Source: JAKZRT01 sp047518005
GTDB taxonomy: Bacteria; Pseudomonadota; Alphaproteobacteria; Rhodobacterales; Rhodobacteraceae
Direction: 5' to 3'
Assembly (NCBI GenBank): GCA_047518005.1
Contig: JAKZRT010000065.1
Location: 1 to 64,000, forward strand
DNA length: 64,000 bases
Shown here: one piece after another, positions 7,532 through 15,532 of the stretch
How positions within the stretch are numbered: the first letter of the stretch is position 1
Layout of the letters: each line of letters begins with the position of its first letter
Position numbers and translations under genes: made by a program
Notes under the pieces: model-generated
Seen by the model: only the letters and a program-made list of their open reading frames with translations
What the model was told of the DNA's origin: nothing
Databases searched by the model: none

Positions 7532-8282
7532 GAGCGCCCACGCGGAAGAAGGCACCGGTCTGGTTTTCCACCCGATGGACCAGTTCATCGTCAAGCCGCT
7601 GTTTGGTGGTGATGCGGTCTTTTGGTACACACCGACAAACGTGACGCTGTGGATGGGGATCGCGGTCTTGTGCGTGATCGGGCTGATGGTGCTGGGGTCG
7701 CGCAAGCGCGCGCTGGTTCCCGGGCGGCTGCAGTCGATCGCCGAGCTGGCATACGGGCTGATCTACAAGATGGTCGAGGATATCACGGGCAAGGAAGGGG
7801 TGAAATTTTTTCCCTATGTCATGACCTTGTTCCTGTTCATCGTTTTCGCCAACTTCCTGGGTCTTGTCCCGATGTCGTTCACCACCACCAGCCATATCGC
7901 GGTCACTGTGGTGATGGCGATGGCGGTGTTTCTGACTGTCACGATCCTGGGTTTCGTGTTGAACGGATTTGGCTTTTTGGGGGTGTTCTGGATTTCGGCT
8001 GCGCCGCTTCCGCTGCGCCCGATTCTGGCGCTGATCGAGGTCATCAGCTATTTCGTGCGTCCGGTCAGCCATTCGATCCGACTGGCCGGCAACATGATGG
8101 CGGGACACGCGGTGATCAAGGTGTTCGCGGCGTTTGCGGCGCTCTGGGCCATCGCGCCGGTCAGCATAGCGGCGATCGCGGCGATCTATGCGCTGGAGGT
8201 GCTGGTCAGCTTTATCCAGGCCTATGTGTTTGCCATTCTGACTTGCGTCTATCTGAAGGATGCGCTGCATCCGCACCACTGA
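7524..8282 (+). CDS. atpB: ATP synthase F0 subunit a
   Basis: A 252-residue membrane stator subunit that forms the proton half-channels next to the c-ring. The essential arginine lies in HSIRLAGNMMAGH (about 190), and FVRPVSHS and the late span ending in YVFAILTCVYL are typical of subunit a. Length fits the alphaproteobacterial form. The start ATG at 7524 lies inside the end of atpI. It is followed by atpE after a 68-base gap with its own AAGGAG site. Confidence 0.95.
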   Translation: MAESAHAEEGTGLVFHPMDQFIVKPLFGGDAVFWYTPTNVTLWMGIAVLCVIGLMVLGSRKRALVPGRLQSIAELAYGLIYKMVEDITGKEGVKFFPYVMTLFLFIVFANFLGLVPMSFTTTSHIAVTVVMAMAVFLTVTILGFVLNGFGFLGVFWISAAPLPLRPILALIEVISYFVRPVSHSIRLAGNMMAGHAVIKVFAAFAALWAIAPVSIAAIAAIYALEVLVSFIQAYVFAILTCVYLKDALHPHH

Positions 8283-8350
8283 AACATCGGGGCACCATGA
8301 ATGCGCGCCCACCGGGAAACAAACGAAATTCCATCGTAAGGAGAAAAGAC

Positions 8351-8587
8351 ATGGAAGGCGATATCGTACAAATGGGTGCCTATATTGGCGCGGGTCTGGC
8401 CTGTACCGGCATGGGTGGCGCTGCCGTGGGTGTGGGCCACGTCGTCGGGAACTTTCTATCGGGGGCGCTCAGGAACCCGTCGGCGGCGGGCGGCCAGACC
8501 GCGACGATGTTCATCGGCATCGCGTTTTCCGAAGCGCTGGGGATCTTCTCGTTCCTCGTCGCACTTCTGTTGATGTTCGCGGTCTAA
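8351..8587 (+). CDS. atpE: ATP synthase F0 subunit c
   Basis: A 78-residue hairpin of two membrane helices that oligomerises into the proton-driven rotor ring. The polar loop RNPSAAGG and the carboxylate in FSEALGIFSF (Glu about 60) are the proton-binding features. The Gly-rich first helix includes GMGGAAVGVGHVVG. The start at 8351 is supported by AAGGAG at 8339-8344. The gene usually needs high expression, matching the strong ribosome site. Confidence 0.96.
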   Translation: MEGDIVQMGAYIGAGLACTGMGGAAVGVGHVVGNFLSGALRNPSAAGGQTATMFIGIAFSEALGIFSFLVALLLMFAV

Positions 8588-8606
8588 GACACGCACCGAT
8601 CCTTGC

Positions 8607-8646
8607 GGCCGGGGGGCCTGCCCCCCCCGGAGTTACTTTAAGGAAG
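8607..8646 (+). repeat. dispersed GC-rich intergenic repeat, copy B, inside the atp operon
   Basis: GGGGGGCCTGCCCCCCCCGG is followed by AGTTACTTTAAGGAAG, a variant of the CCGGAGT element. It can form a strong hairpin between atpE and the b' gene and could lower downstream expression relative to subunit c, which is needed in excess. It also supplies the AAGGA ribosome site region for the next gene. Confidence 0.5.
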
Positions 8647-8658
8647 CCGGAGGGCGTT

Positions 8659-9189
8659 ATGGCAACCGAGACAACAACAGCCGAAGCAGTCGCGGAAGCG
8701 CCGGGCATGCCGCAGCTGGATTTCACCACTTTTCCCAATCAGATGTTCTGGTTGGTGGTGACGCTGGTGATCATCTACCTGGTGCTGGCGCGTGTCGCGC
8801 TGCCCCGGATCGCGGGCATTCTGGCCGACCGGGCGGGCACCATATCGGGCGACATTGCCGCTGCAGAAGAGCTGAAGCAGCGGGCGGTCGAGGCCGAGGA
8901 AGCTTATTTGAAGGCGCTGGCCGAGGCCCGCGTACAGGCGGGCGAAATTGCCGCCGTGACGCGCGCCGAGATCCATAAAGACCTGGATGCGGCGCTTGAG
9001 GTCGCGGACGCGCAGATCGCCGAAAAGACCGGCGCGTCCAAGGCGGCGATTGCCGAGATACGCGCCGGTGCGCTGGCGGCTGTGGACGAGGTGTCGCGCG
9101 ACGCGGCGGCGGCCATTGTCGCGGCCTTTGGCGGCAGGTCCGACAGCGCCGCAGTCAGCCGGGCTGTCGCCCAAAGGCTGAAGGGGTAG
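8659..9189 (+). CDS. atpG: ATP synthase F0 subunit b'
   Basis: A 176-residue peripheral-stalk subunit. One N-terminal membrane span (MFWLVVTLVIIYLVLARVAL, about 30-49) is followed by the conserved PRIAGILADRAGTISGDI segment and a long Ala/Glu-rich helix that pairs with subunit b. Having b and b' as separate genes is characteristic of photosynthetic bacteria and their alphaproteobacterial relatives. It is followed immediately by atpF with no gap. Confidence 0.92.
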   Translation: MATETTTAEAVAEAPGMPQLDFTTFPNQMFWLVVTLVIIYLVLARVALPRIAGILADRAGTISGDIAAAEELKQRAVEAEEAYLKALAEARVQAGEIAAVTRAEIHKDLDAALEVADAQIAEKTGASKAAIAEIRAGALAAVDEVSRDAAAAIVAAFGGRSDSAAVSRAVAQRLKG

Positions 9190-9747
9190 ATGATGCGAAA
9201 CCTAAGCATTCTGATGATCCTGGCGGCATCGCCCGCGCTGGCGGCGTCAGGACCGTTCATATCGCTGCGCAACACCAACTTTATCGTGGTGCTGGCGTTC
9301 CTGCTGTTTGTGGGCGTGCTGATTTATTACAAGGTGCCCGGGCTTTTGACCGGTTTGCTGGACAAGCGCGCCGAGGGTATTCAGGGCGAGCTCGATGAGG
9401 CCAAAGCGCTGCGCGAGGAGGCGCAGACCATTTTGGCGAGCTACGAGCGCAAGAGCCGCGAGGTCGAGGCGCAGGCGCAGAAGATCATCGACCGCGCCAA
9501 GGTCGAGGCCGAGGAGGCCGCCGACGCGGCCAGAGCGGCATTGGCCGCGTCGATCGAACGGCGGCTGCAGGCGGCGGAAGACCAGATCGTCTCGGCGCAG
9601 GCCTCGGCGGTCAGGGATGTGCGCGACCGGGCCATCGAAGTGGCGGTGGCGGCGGCGGCCGAGGTCTTGGCCGGGTCGATAACGGCGGCCGAGGCGAATG
9701 CGTTGATCGAAGCTTCGATCACGGAAGTCAAAGACCGGCTGCACTGA
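9190..9747 (+). CDS. atpF: ATP synthase F0 subunit b
   Basis: A 185-residue peripheral-stalk subunit. After a short N-terminal leader-like stretch ending in ALAASGP comes one membrane span (FIVVLAFLLFVGVLIYY), then the DKRAEGIQGELDEAK turn and a long coiled helix rich in Ala, Glu and Arg. The first ATG at 9190 abuts the b' stop, and a second ATG follows at 9193. It is the last gene of the F0 cluster. The F1 genes are not in this window, which is normal for this group. Confidence 0.92.
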   Translation: MMRNLSILMILAASPALAASGPFISLRNTNFIVVLAFLLFVGVLIYYKVPGLLTGLLDKRAEGIQGELDEAKALREEAQTILASYERKSREVEAQAQKIIDRAKVEAEEAADAARAALAASIERRLQAAEDQIVSAQASAVRDVRDRAIEVAVAAAAEVLAGSITAAEANALIEASITEVKDRLH

Positions 9748-9883
9748 ACGCCCGACGCACCAAAGCCACCTGCCGGGACCACGCGGCCCCGGGCTTGTTG
9801 GTGTGTTTCTTTCCGGCCGGGCACAGGTTTTGTTGCAACTGGCAACATGCTAGGGAACGCCAGATGCAGAACGCGAGGCCGGA

Positions 9884-10114
9884 ATGGACCGACCAGAACG
9901 CCCCAAGCGGTCAAAAGCCAACACGGACCCGCCGCTGAGACGGTGCAACCGGTGCCGGGGGACCGGCAACAGCCCCTGTCAGATATGCGGCGGCAAGGGC
10001 ACAGTCACCGTTCAGACCGGTCCCGACGCGCACCCGCGACAAGACCTGTGTTCGGGGTGTTTTGGGCGCAAGACGGGGCGCTGTACCGTGTGCGGGGGCA
10101 CTGGGTTGCACTGA
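9884..10114 (+). CDS. mini DnaJ-type zinc-finger protein
   Basis: A 76-residue protein with four CxxC knuckles (CNRC, CQIC, CSGC, CTVC), three of them followed by G-x-G, which is the layout of the DnaJ Cys-rich zinc domain without a J-domain. It should bind two zinc ions. Stand-alone proteins of this type are seen in several families but have no settled role. The N-terminal 20 residues are basic. The ATG at 9884 follows AGGCCGGA. It has no obvious operon partner. Confidence 0.65.
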   Translation: MDRPERPKRSKANTDPPLRRCNRCRGTGNSPCQICGGKGTVTVQTGPDAHPRQDLCSGCFGRKTGRCTVCGGTGLH

Positions 10115-10242
10115 GAGACGTCCGACACTTGCGATCAGAGCAATGAAAAAGAGGCGTTCAAACGCAGGGGCGACTTTGATTCTGGGCCCGTCGGTCGTCG
10201 GCCAAACGGGGCAAATCGGACGTTCACGCGCGAACGCCAATT

Positions 10243-10902
10243 TCAGTCAAACTGCCGAATAGCGCGGGACAGAAGGTCGATGAATTCCTTTTCTTTACCG
10301 GGCGTTATGACGTCGAGCGCCACATGGTTAGAAACGAAGTCCTCGAGTTGCATGTCGCCATCGGCCAGCGCCATCATGGGCTCGTAGGCGGTGGTCATTA
10401 CCACATCAGGATTTTCGGCCTCACCTGCGCGCATTTGAACGTCCGCATTCCGGGCAGTCATTTGAAACGCTTCCTGGTCGATCATCAGCGTCGCCGTAAA
10501 ATTGTGATCCGGCCCGACCGACCTTTTGCACGCCGTTCCAAGCGAGACTGCGACGGTTCTGAGATTGCCGGGTTTTCGAATTTTTGACGGGTGCGGCATC
10601 TGCCCGCCAAATCGTGCGAGTTTAAACAACAGCTGATCGGTTTTCTCGCCCCGTCGGGTCAGCGAATACAAGGATACGCCAAATTCTGACTGGATTTTCT
10701 GAACGAGACCAGAGGCTTCAAGTGCCTGCAAACGATCCGCCAGCAGGTTTGACGCGATGCCGGTGAGGCCGGTTTGCAGGTCTTTGAAACGTGCTGGACC
10801 GGCATGGAGGTCGCGCAGGACCAACAGCGCCCAGCGGTCGCCAACATGATCCAGCGCGCGGGATATTGGGCAAAGCAGGTTGTAGCTGCGGGAACGAGCC
10901 AT
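10243..10902 (-). CDS. HxlR-family regulator with C-terminal SCP2-like domain
   Basis: 219 residues. The first 100 are an HxlR winged helix: CPISRALDHVGDRWALLVLR, then FKDLQTGLTGIASNLLADRL and the wing SLYSLTRRGE. The remainder (NFTATLMIDQEAFQMTA and later DVVMTTAYEPMMALADG) resembles an SCP2 sterol-carrier fold, a combination seen in a subset of HxlR regulators and perhaps used for ligand sensing. It is divergent from a DUF1330 gene across a 106-bp gap containing a clear inverted repeat, so it probably represses both genes. Confidence 0.85.
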   Translation of the reverse strand: MARSRSYNLLCPISRALDHVGDRWALLVLRDLHAGPARFKDLQTGLTGIASNLLADRLQALEASGLVQKIQSEFGVSLYSLTRRGEKTDQLLFKLARFGGQMPHPSKIRKPGNLRTVAVSLGTACKRSVGPDHNFTATLMIDQEAFQMTARNADVQMRAGEAENPDVVMTTAYEPMMALADGDMQLEDFVSNHVALDVITPGKEKEFIDLLSRAIRQFD

Positions 10903-10923
10903 CGTGTCCTCACGAAAATGTTA

Positions 10924-10959
10924 CTTTATAAATTAAAGCTAACGCTTTAGTAAATAAAG
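10924..10959. promoter_or_regulatory. 36-bp inverted repeat, probable HxlR operator
   Basis: CTTTATAAATTAAAGC (10924-10939) and GCTTTAGTAAATAAAG (10944-10959) are inverted copies matching at 13 of 16 positions around TAAC. The site is AT-rich and lies between the divergent starts at 10902 and 11009, where it would cover both promoters. HxlR proteins bind such palindromes as dimers. Confidence 0.7.
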
Positions 10960-11008
10960 TCAAGTGATCAGCATTCGCGATCCAAACCCACTTAGAAAGG
11001 AAATACCA

Positions 11009-11314
11009 ATGACAGCCTATATGATCTCGGAGGTGACCGTGACCGACAAAAAGAAATTTGAAAGTTACCTGACAAATACGCGGTCGGTGGGCGCCAAATA
11101 CGGCGCCAGACCGGTCGCGGTTGGTGCCCAGCCCAAAGTGCTGAATGGTGAAAGCGTCGACCATCAGATGGTGTTCGTGATTGAATTCGAATCGATGGAA
11201 AAGCTCGATGCCTGGCACAGCTCAGACGAATATCGGGCGTTGGAAGCGCTGCGCGAAGAGGGCTCGGATCAGCACATGGTGGCCTATGAGGCAATGGCCC
11301 TGCCGCCGTCATGA
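11009..11314 (+). CDS. DUF1330 family protein
   Basis: A 101-residue ferredoxin-like (dimeric alpha-beta barrel) protein. AYMISEVTVTDKKKFESYL and the later IEFESMEKLDAWHSSDEYRA are the DUF1330 hallmarks. The function is unknown; the fold is shared with small oxygenases and stress proteins. The ATG at 11009 follows GAAAGGA. Its divergent HxlR neighbour and the intervening operator suggest induction by a small molecule, as in aldehyde or quinone responses. Confidence 0.85.
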   Translation: MTAYMISEVTVTDKKKFESYLTNTRSVGAKYGARPVAVGAQPKVLNGESVDHQMVFVIEFESMEKLDAWHSSDEYRALEALREEGSDQHMVAYEAMALPPS

Positions 11315-11343
11315 TGGTCCAAAACGGGCACCATGAAATTTGA

Positions 11344-11591
11344 CTGCGAGATGGCCCCGGAGCCACCACGATCGCGGATGCCGATGTTGTCAAAGTCGAT
11401 GCGCTGGATCGGGCCGCTGGCGTCACCGCGCTGCGCGCCACCCCGAACCGATTCAGATGTGGAAATGCCAACGATGTCGACACGATCACTATCCGCGGCA
11501 AAAAGACGATGAGAATTCGGTCGGTGTTTTCACTGTCAGGGCGCGGGCGGCTGGCGGCGAATGCGTGTTTGGGAACGTCGTCGTGGAATAG
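11344..11591 (+). pseudogene. unidentified coding remnant with a frameshift
   Basis: A protein-like sequence begins after a TGA at 11341 and contains TTIADADVVKVDALDRAAGV and later NDVDTITIRGKK. It then continues one frame over as DDENSVGVFTVRA through CVFGNVVVE to a TAG at 11591. One extra A in the A5 run near 11502 would join the two parts. No start codon or ribosome site is seen. I do not recognise the family. It is probably the decayed 3' end of a gene lost from between the DUF1330 and OmpA genes. Confidence 0.4.
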
Positions 11592-11616
11592 GCGTTCGGT
11601 TTTGAGAAAGCCGTTT

Positions 11617-11644
11617 GGTGGGGCCGGAATTTACCGGCCCCACC
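11617..11644 (-). terminator. terminator after the OmpA lipoprotein gene
   Basis: GGTGGGGCCGG (11617-11627) pairs with CCGGCCCCACC (11634-11644) around AATTTA. It lies 16 bases past the stop of the minus-strand OmpA gene and may also end transcription arriving from the plus strand. Confidence 0.75.
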
Positions 11645-11660
11645 CCGTGATCAATCAAAT

Positions 11661-12317
11661 TCAGCCCGTCGGGCGGATAATGATCTCGACCCGGCGGTTC
11701 TGCGAACGCCCCGAGGCGGTCGAATTGCTGGCGACCGGGTCGAACCGGCCCCGCCCGATGATCCGCAAGCGCGACGACCGCACGCCTTCGTCCATCAGGA
11801 TCGACGCGACCGCTGATGCACGGCGGCGCGACAAGGCGTCGTTATAGCTGTCCGAGCCGATGTTGTCGGTGTGGCCAACCACGTCAACGACGCTGTCGGG
11901 ATAACGGAACAGGCTGTCGGCCAGAACGCCCAGGTCGCGGCGCAGGTCGGACCGGACCCGGTCGCTGTCGAAGGCAAACAGGATATCCTGCGGCATCCGC
12001 ACGATCAGTTCTTCGCCGGTGTTGATGATCTCGACATCGTCATTGCCGATGTCGCGGCGCAATTCTTCGGCCTGTTTGTCCAGGCTGTAGCCGATGGCCG
12101 CGCCCGCGGCCCCGCCGAGGATCGCGCCTTTGACGACGTCGGACGTGTCACCGCCGGTCAGTTTACCAAAGAGCCCGCCAAGGACGGCCCCGGCAACGGC
12201 GCTGTCTTTGGTGCGCGCGCGCGGGTCGCTGGGGTCGGTCAGCATGGGGGTTTCACAGGCAGTCAGGCCAAGCACGGCAGCAAGTGCAAAGGCCGCAGTC
12301 GTATGAGTACGGGTCAT
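11661..12317 (-). CDS. OmpA-family outer-membrane lipoprotein
   Basis: 218 residues. The signal peptide ends in the lipobox LTAC (Cys 21), so the protein should be lipidated and held in the outer membrane. A glycine-zipper stretch (AVAGAVLGGLFGKLTGG and AILGGAAGAAIGYSLD) follows, and the C-terminal 110 residues are an OmpA peptidoglycan-binding domain with DVVGHTDNIGSDSYNDALSR and the closing RSQNRRVEI. It resembles the YiaD-like lipoproteins that tether the outer membrane to the cell wall. It is a single gene with its own terminator. Confidence 0.9.
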   Translation of the reverse strand: MTRTHTTAAFALAAVLGLTACETPMLTDPSDPRARTKDSAVAGAVLGGLFGKLTGGDTSDVVKGAILGGAAGAAIGYSLDKQAEELRRDIGNDDVEIINTGEELIVRMPQDILFAFDSDRVRSDLRRDLGVLADSLFRYPDSVVDVVGHTDNIGSDSYNDALSRRRASAVASILMDEGVRSSRLRIIGRGRFDPVASNSTASGRSQNRRVEIIIRPTG

Positions 12318-12430
12318 TTCTTACCTCGATTCGAAATATTCGCGCCGGGGGTGTGGCGCTCGGTGTCGGATATACCGAGCGGCCCGCTGATATTAAATGA
12401 CCGACGGCGAATTTCCGCTGTTATCGCCTA

Positions 12431-13267
12431 TCAAACCCCGTCGGCGCGGGCCGATTCGTAGGCCAGCAGCGCCCGTTTGACCGGCAATCCCCAATGGTAA
12501 CCGCCCAATCCGCCCGATTTCAGCAAGGCACGGTGGCAGGGGATCAGCCAGCTGACCGGGTTGCGGCCCACCGCCGAGCCCACGGCCCGAACCGCGCGGG
12601 GCGATCCGATGGCGGTGGCAATTTCCGAATAGGTGGTGACCTGGCCCGACGGGATGCGCAAAAGTGCTTCCCACACTTTGATCTGAAACGGCGCGCCGAT
12701 CATGTGCAAACTGGCCGCTTCGCCGCCAAGAATGGCGGCAACCTGCCCCGCCAGCGCAGCGTGGTCTTCGACAAAGTCGGCCTTGGGCCATCGCGCACGC
12801 ATGTCGGCAAGCGCCCAGTCACGCCCGAATTCCTGCGTAAATCCAATGCCGCAGATGCCCTTGTCGGTGGCCGCAACGATCATTTCGCCAAAGTGGCCAT
12901 CGAACCAGCCCCACCGCACGGTCAGCCCGCGCCCGCGCGCGCCATATTCGCCGGGGCTCATTGCCTCCCATGTCAGAAACAGATCGTGCAGGCGGGACGA
13001 CCCCGAAAGGCCGACCGCGTCAGCCGTGGCCAGCGTGGTAAAGCGGTCTTTCAACAGCGCCTTGGCGTGGCCGAGCGCCAGGTATTGCTGATACTTCTTC
13101 GGGCTTACGCCGACCCACCGCGAAAAAATGCGTTGAAAATGCGCCGGGCTCATGCCCATTTGTGCCGCGATCTGGTCGAGCGACAGGTCGGCACCGTCGG
13201 CGCTGTCGATAACCTCGATGGCGCGGCGCATCACGCCGTAGTGGTAGGATTGGGACATATCGTTCAT
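12431..13267 (-). CDS. AraC-type regulator fused to methylated-DNA--cysteine methyltransferase
   Basis: 278 residues. An AraC HTH occupies roughly residues 12-110 (SLDQIAAQMGMSPAHFQRIF). Residues 115-275 are an alkylguanine transferase with the HTH RAVRAVGSAVGRNP and the active site PCHR (Cys 244). The Ada N-terminal zinc domain that senses methyl phosphotriesters is absent, so this is the shortened Ada-like form. It repairs O6-methylguanine irreversibly and may also regulate transcription. The ATG at 13267 is preceded by AAGGG. It is divergent from nth, another DNA repair gene. Confidence 0.9.
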   Translation of the reverse strand: MNDMSQSYHYGVMRRAIEVIDSADGADLSLDQIAAQMGMSPAHFQRIFSRWVGVSPKKYQQYLALGHAKALLKDRFTTLATADAVGLSGSSRLHDLFLTWEAMSPGEYGARGRGLTVRWGWFDGHFGEMIVAATDKGICGIGFTQEFGRDWALADMRARWPKADFVEDHAALAGQVAAILGGEAASLHMIGAPFQIKVWEALLRIPSGQVTTYSEIATAIGSPRAVRAVGSAVGRNPVSWLIPCHRALLKSGGLGGYHWGLPVKRALLAYESARADGV

Positions 13268-13387
13268 GGGACTTACCCTTTCGTTGTTTCCAACTTAGGC
13301 AACGCAGCGGCAATTCGCGATCCGATTCTTGCGCATTGGGCGCGCAAGCCGCTTGCCCCTTTTGCCGATGAAAGGCATGTGTGTGCC

Positions 13388-14032
13388 ATGGCGCGCCAAC
13401 TTGCATATGCCCGGATGCACGAGATATTCACGCGGTTCCGCGCGGCCGAGCCTGAACCCAAGGGCGAATTGCACCACGTCAACGCCTATACGCTGGTGGT
13501 GGCCGTGGCGCTGAGCGCGCAGGCCACCGATGCAGGCGTGAACCGGGCCACGGGAGCGCTGTTCGGGCGCGCCGATACACCCGAGGCGATGCTGGCGCTG
13601 GGCGAAGAAAAGCTGACCGAAATGATCAGGACCATCGGACTTTACCGCAACAAGGCCAAAAACGTCATCAAACTGAGCCGTATTCTGGTCGACGAGTATG
13701 ATGGGCAGGTCCCGTCATCGCGCGCCGCGCTGGAAAGCCTGCCGGGGGTGGGGCGCAAGACCGCCAATGTGGTGCTGAACATGTGGTTTCATCACCCCGC
13801 GCAGGCGGTCGACACGCATATCTTTCGCCTCGGCAACCGGTCGGGGTTGGCACCGGGCAAGGATGTTGTGGCGGTGGAACGGGCCATCGAGGACAACGTG
13901 CCGGCGGAATTTCAGAGCCACGCGCATCACTGGATGATCCTGCACGGGCGCTATGTCTGTACGGCGCGCAAACCCAGATGCGCGGCCTGCGCGATCCGCG
14001 ACTTATGCGACTTTGAGGACAAGACCCTATGA
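13388..14032 (+). CDS. nth: endonuclease III
   Basis: A 214-residue base-excision repair glycosylase/AP lyase for oxidised pyrimidines. The helix-hairpin-helix LPGVGRKTANV (118-128) carries the catalytic lysine (about 124), and VDTHIFR holds the catalytic aspartate (about 142). Cysteines 191, 198, 201 and 207 give the C-x6-C-x2-C-x5-C iron-sulfur loop. The frame is open far upstream, but family N-termini start near MARQLAYARM, so I chose ATG 13388. It overlaps the next gene by ATGA. Confidence 0.93.
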   Translation: MARQLAYARMHEIFTRFRAAEPEPKGELHHVNAYTLVVAVALSAQATDAGVNRATGALFGRADTPEAMLALGEEKLTEMIRTIGLYRNKAKNVIKLSRILVDEYDGQVPSSRAALESLPGVGRKTANVVLNMWFHHPAQAVDTHIFRLGNRSGLAPGKDVVAVERAIEDNVPAEFQSHAHHWMILHGRYVCTARKPRCAACAIRDLCDFEDKTL

Positions 14033-15024
14033 GCAAGACCTATCAGGTCATCGGCATCGGCAATGCGATGGTCGATGTGCTGTCGCACACGAGCGATGAA
14101 TTTCTGGCCGCCAACGGCGTGGAAAAGGGCATCATGCAGCTGATCGACCTGACCCGTGCGTCCGAACTTTACGCCCAGGTTGGGCCGGCGATCGAAATCT
14201 CGGGCGGATCGGCGGCCAATACAATTGCCGGCATCGCCCTGCTTGGCGGACGCACCGCCTATATCGGTAAAGTGCGCGACGACCAGCTGGGCGCGATCTT
14301 TGCCCACGACCTGCGGGCGCAGGGGGCCGATTACGAAACCGCGCTGGCACCTGCGGATGCAGAGGATGAAACCGGACGTTGTATCGTGCTGGTCACACCG
14401 GACGGCGAGCGGTCGATGAACACCTATCTGGGGGTCACCGAGTTTTTGACGCCCGACGATATCGACGGTCCGCAAATGGCCGATACAGACTGGATTTATC
14501 TGGAGGGCTACCGCTTTGACGGGCCGCAAAGCCACGAGGCCTTTGCCAAGGCCATCGCCGCCTGCAAGGGCGGTGGCGGGCGTGTGTCGCTGACGCTCAG
14601 CGACCCGTTCTGCGTCGAACGCCACCGCGATGCGTTTCGTGCGATGATCCGCGACCACGTCGACCTGTTGTTTTGCAACCGGGCCGAGGTGATGTCGATG
14701 TATGCGACCGGCGACCATCATGGCGCGATGCGCGCGGCGGCGGCCGAAGTTGCAATTCTGGCCTGCACCGATTCTGCGAACGGCGCTTTTGTATGGTCAG
14801 AGGGTCAATGCCTGCATGTACCCGCGACCAAGGTGCGGGTGGTCGATGCCACCGGCGCGGGAGACCTTTTTGCCGGCGGGTATCTGTGGGGTCTGACGCA
14901 GGGGCACAGCTTGCGGGCCTGCGGGGCCATGGGCTGTGCTGCGGCGGGCGAGATTATCGGCCATATCGGCGCCCGGCCCGAGGCCGATCTGAAGAGCCTA
15001 TTTGCCGATGCGGGTCTGCTTTAG
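14029..15024 (+). CDS. PfkB-family carbohydrate kinase, adenosine-kinase-like
   Basis: 331 residues. The N-terminal IGIGNAMVDVLSH and EISGGSAANTIAGIALLGG are the substrate-lid and glycine-rich PfkB motifs. VRVVDATGAGDLFAGGYLWG near the C-terminus is the anion-hole and catalytic-aspartate signature. Close relatives are annotated as adenosine kinase, which would phosphorylate adenosine to AMP, but specificity within PfkB is not certain from motifs. Translation is coupled to nth through an ATGA overlap, and a strong terminator follows. Confidence 0.88.
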   Translation: MSKTYQVIGIGNAMVDVLSHTSDEFLAANGVEKGIMQLIDLTRASELYAQVGPAIEISGGSAANTIAGIALLGGRTAYIGKVRDDQLGAIFAHDLRAQGADYETALAPADAEDETGRCIVLVTPDGERSMNTYLGVTEFLTPDDIDGPQMADTDWIYLEGYRFDGPQSHEAFAKAIAACKGGGGRVSLTLSDPFCVERHRDAFRAMIRDHVDLLFCNRAEVMSMYATGDHHGAMRAAAAEVAILACTDSANGAFVWSEGQCLHVPATKVRVVDATGAGDLFAGGYLWGLTQGHSLRACGAMGCAAAGEIIGHIGARPEADLKSLFADAGLL

Positions 15025-15030
15025 GCAAAA

Positions 15031-15056
15031 AAACGCCCCGTCGAAGCGGGGCGTTT
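15031..15056. terminator. bidirectional terminator between pfkB and csp
   Basis: AAACGCCCCG (15031-15040) pairs with CGGGGCGTTT (15047-15056) around TCGAAG. It has A and T tracts on both sides and lies between two convergent genes. Confidence 0.88.
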
Positions 15057-15076
15057 CTTGAAGTCTGGGCAGATCT

Positions 15077-15283
15077 TCAGACCAGAGCCAGATTAACCGC
15101 GCTTTCGCGGCCATCACGGCCGGCTTCGACGTCGAAGGTCACTTTCTGACCATCGGCAAGCCCGGTCAGACCCGACCGCTCGACCGCAGAGATGTGTACA
15201 AACACATCACGCGCGCCGCCCTCGGGCTCGACGAAGCCATAACCTTTAGTGCTGTTGAACCATTTCACGGTGCCATTGGCCAT
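15077..15283 (-). CDS. cold-shock domain protein
   Basis: A 68-residue single-domain CspA-type RNA/DNA-binding protein. KGYGFV (13-18) and VFVHIS (27-32) are RNP1 and RNP2, and GTVKWFNSTKG is the usual opening. It acts as an RNA chaperone in the cytoplasm. The ATG at 15283 follows AGGAGA. About 250 bases of less GC-rich sequence upstream (15284-15532) hold its promoter and probably an untranslated leader. I see no other gene there. Confidence 0.95.
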   Translation of the reverse strand: MANGTVKWFNSTKGYGFVEPEGGARDVFVHISAVERSGLTGLADGQKVTFDVEAGRDGRESAVNLALV

Positions 15284-15532
15284 CCGCTGTCTCCTAAAAA
15301 TATGCTGCCCGCAAAATGCGACAACCCGGCTTAGTCAGCTCTGAATCGAAGAACTGGTGCCAGTATTTAGGCGACAGTGGTCGATAGAATGAACGTAGCG
15401 AGGCCGATATGGGCGCAAAGTTGGAAAAAATCAAGAATTATCATGCAGGAAAAATTTACCCGGCGATGTACTCGGACCGTTGCCAGCACAGTGCGGCTCG
15501 GCCATGATCGGTGCGAATTATGGAGCAAACCC

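Noticed and set aside
12494..13387. Upstream extension of the nth reading frame by nearly 300 codons
   Set aside because: It lies antisense to the AraC-alkyltransferase gene and lacks a ribosome site. Endonuclease III starts near ATG 13388.
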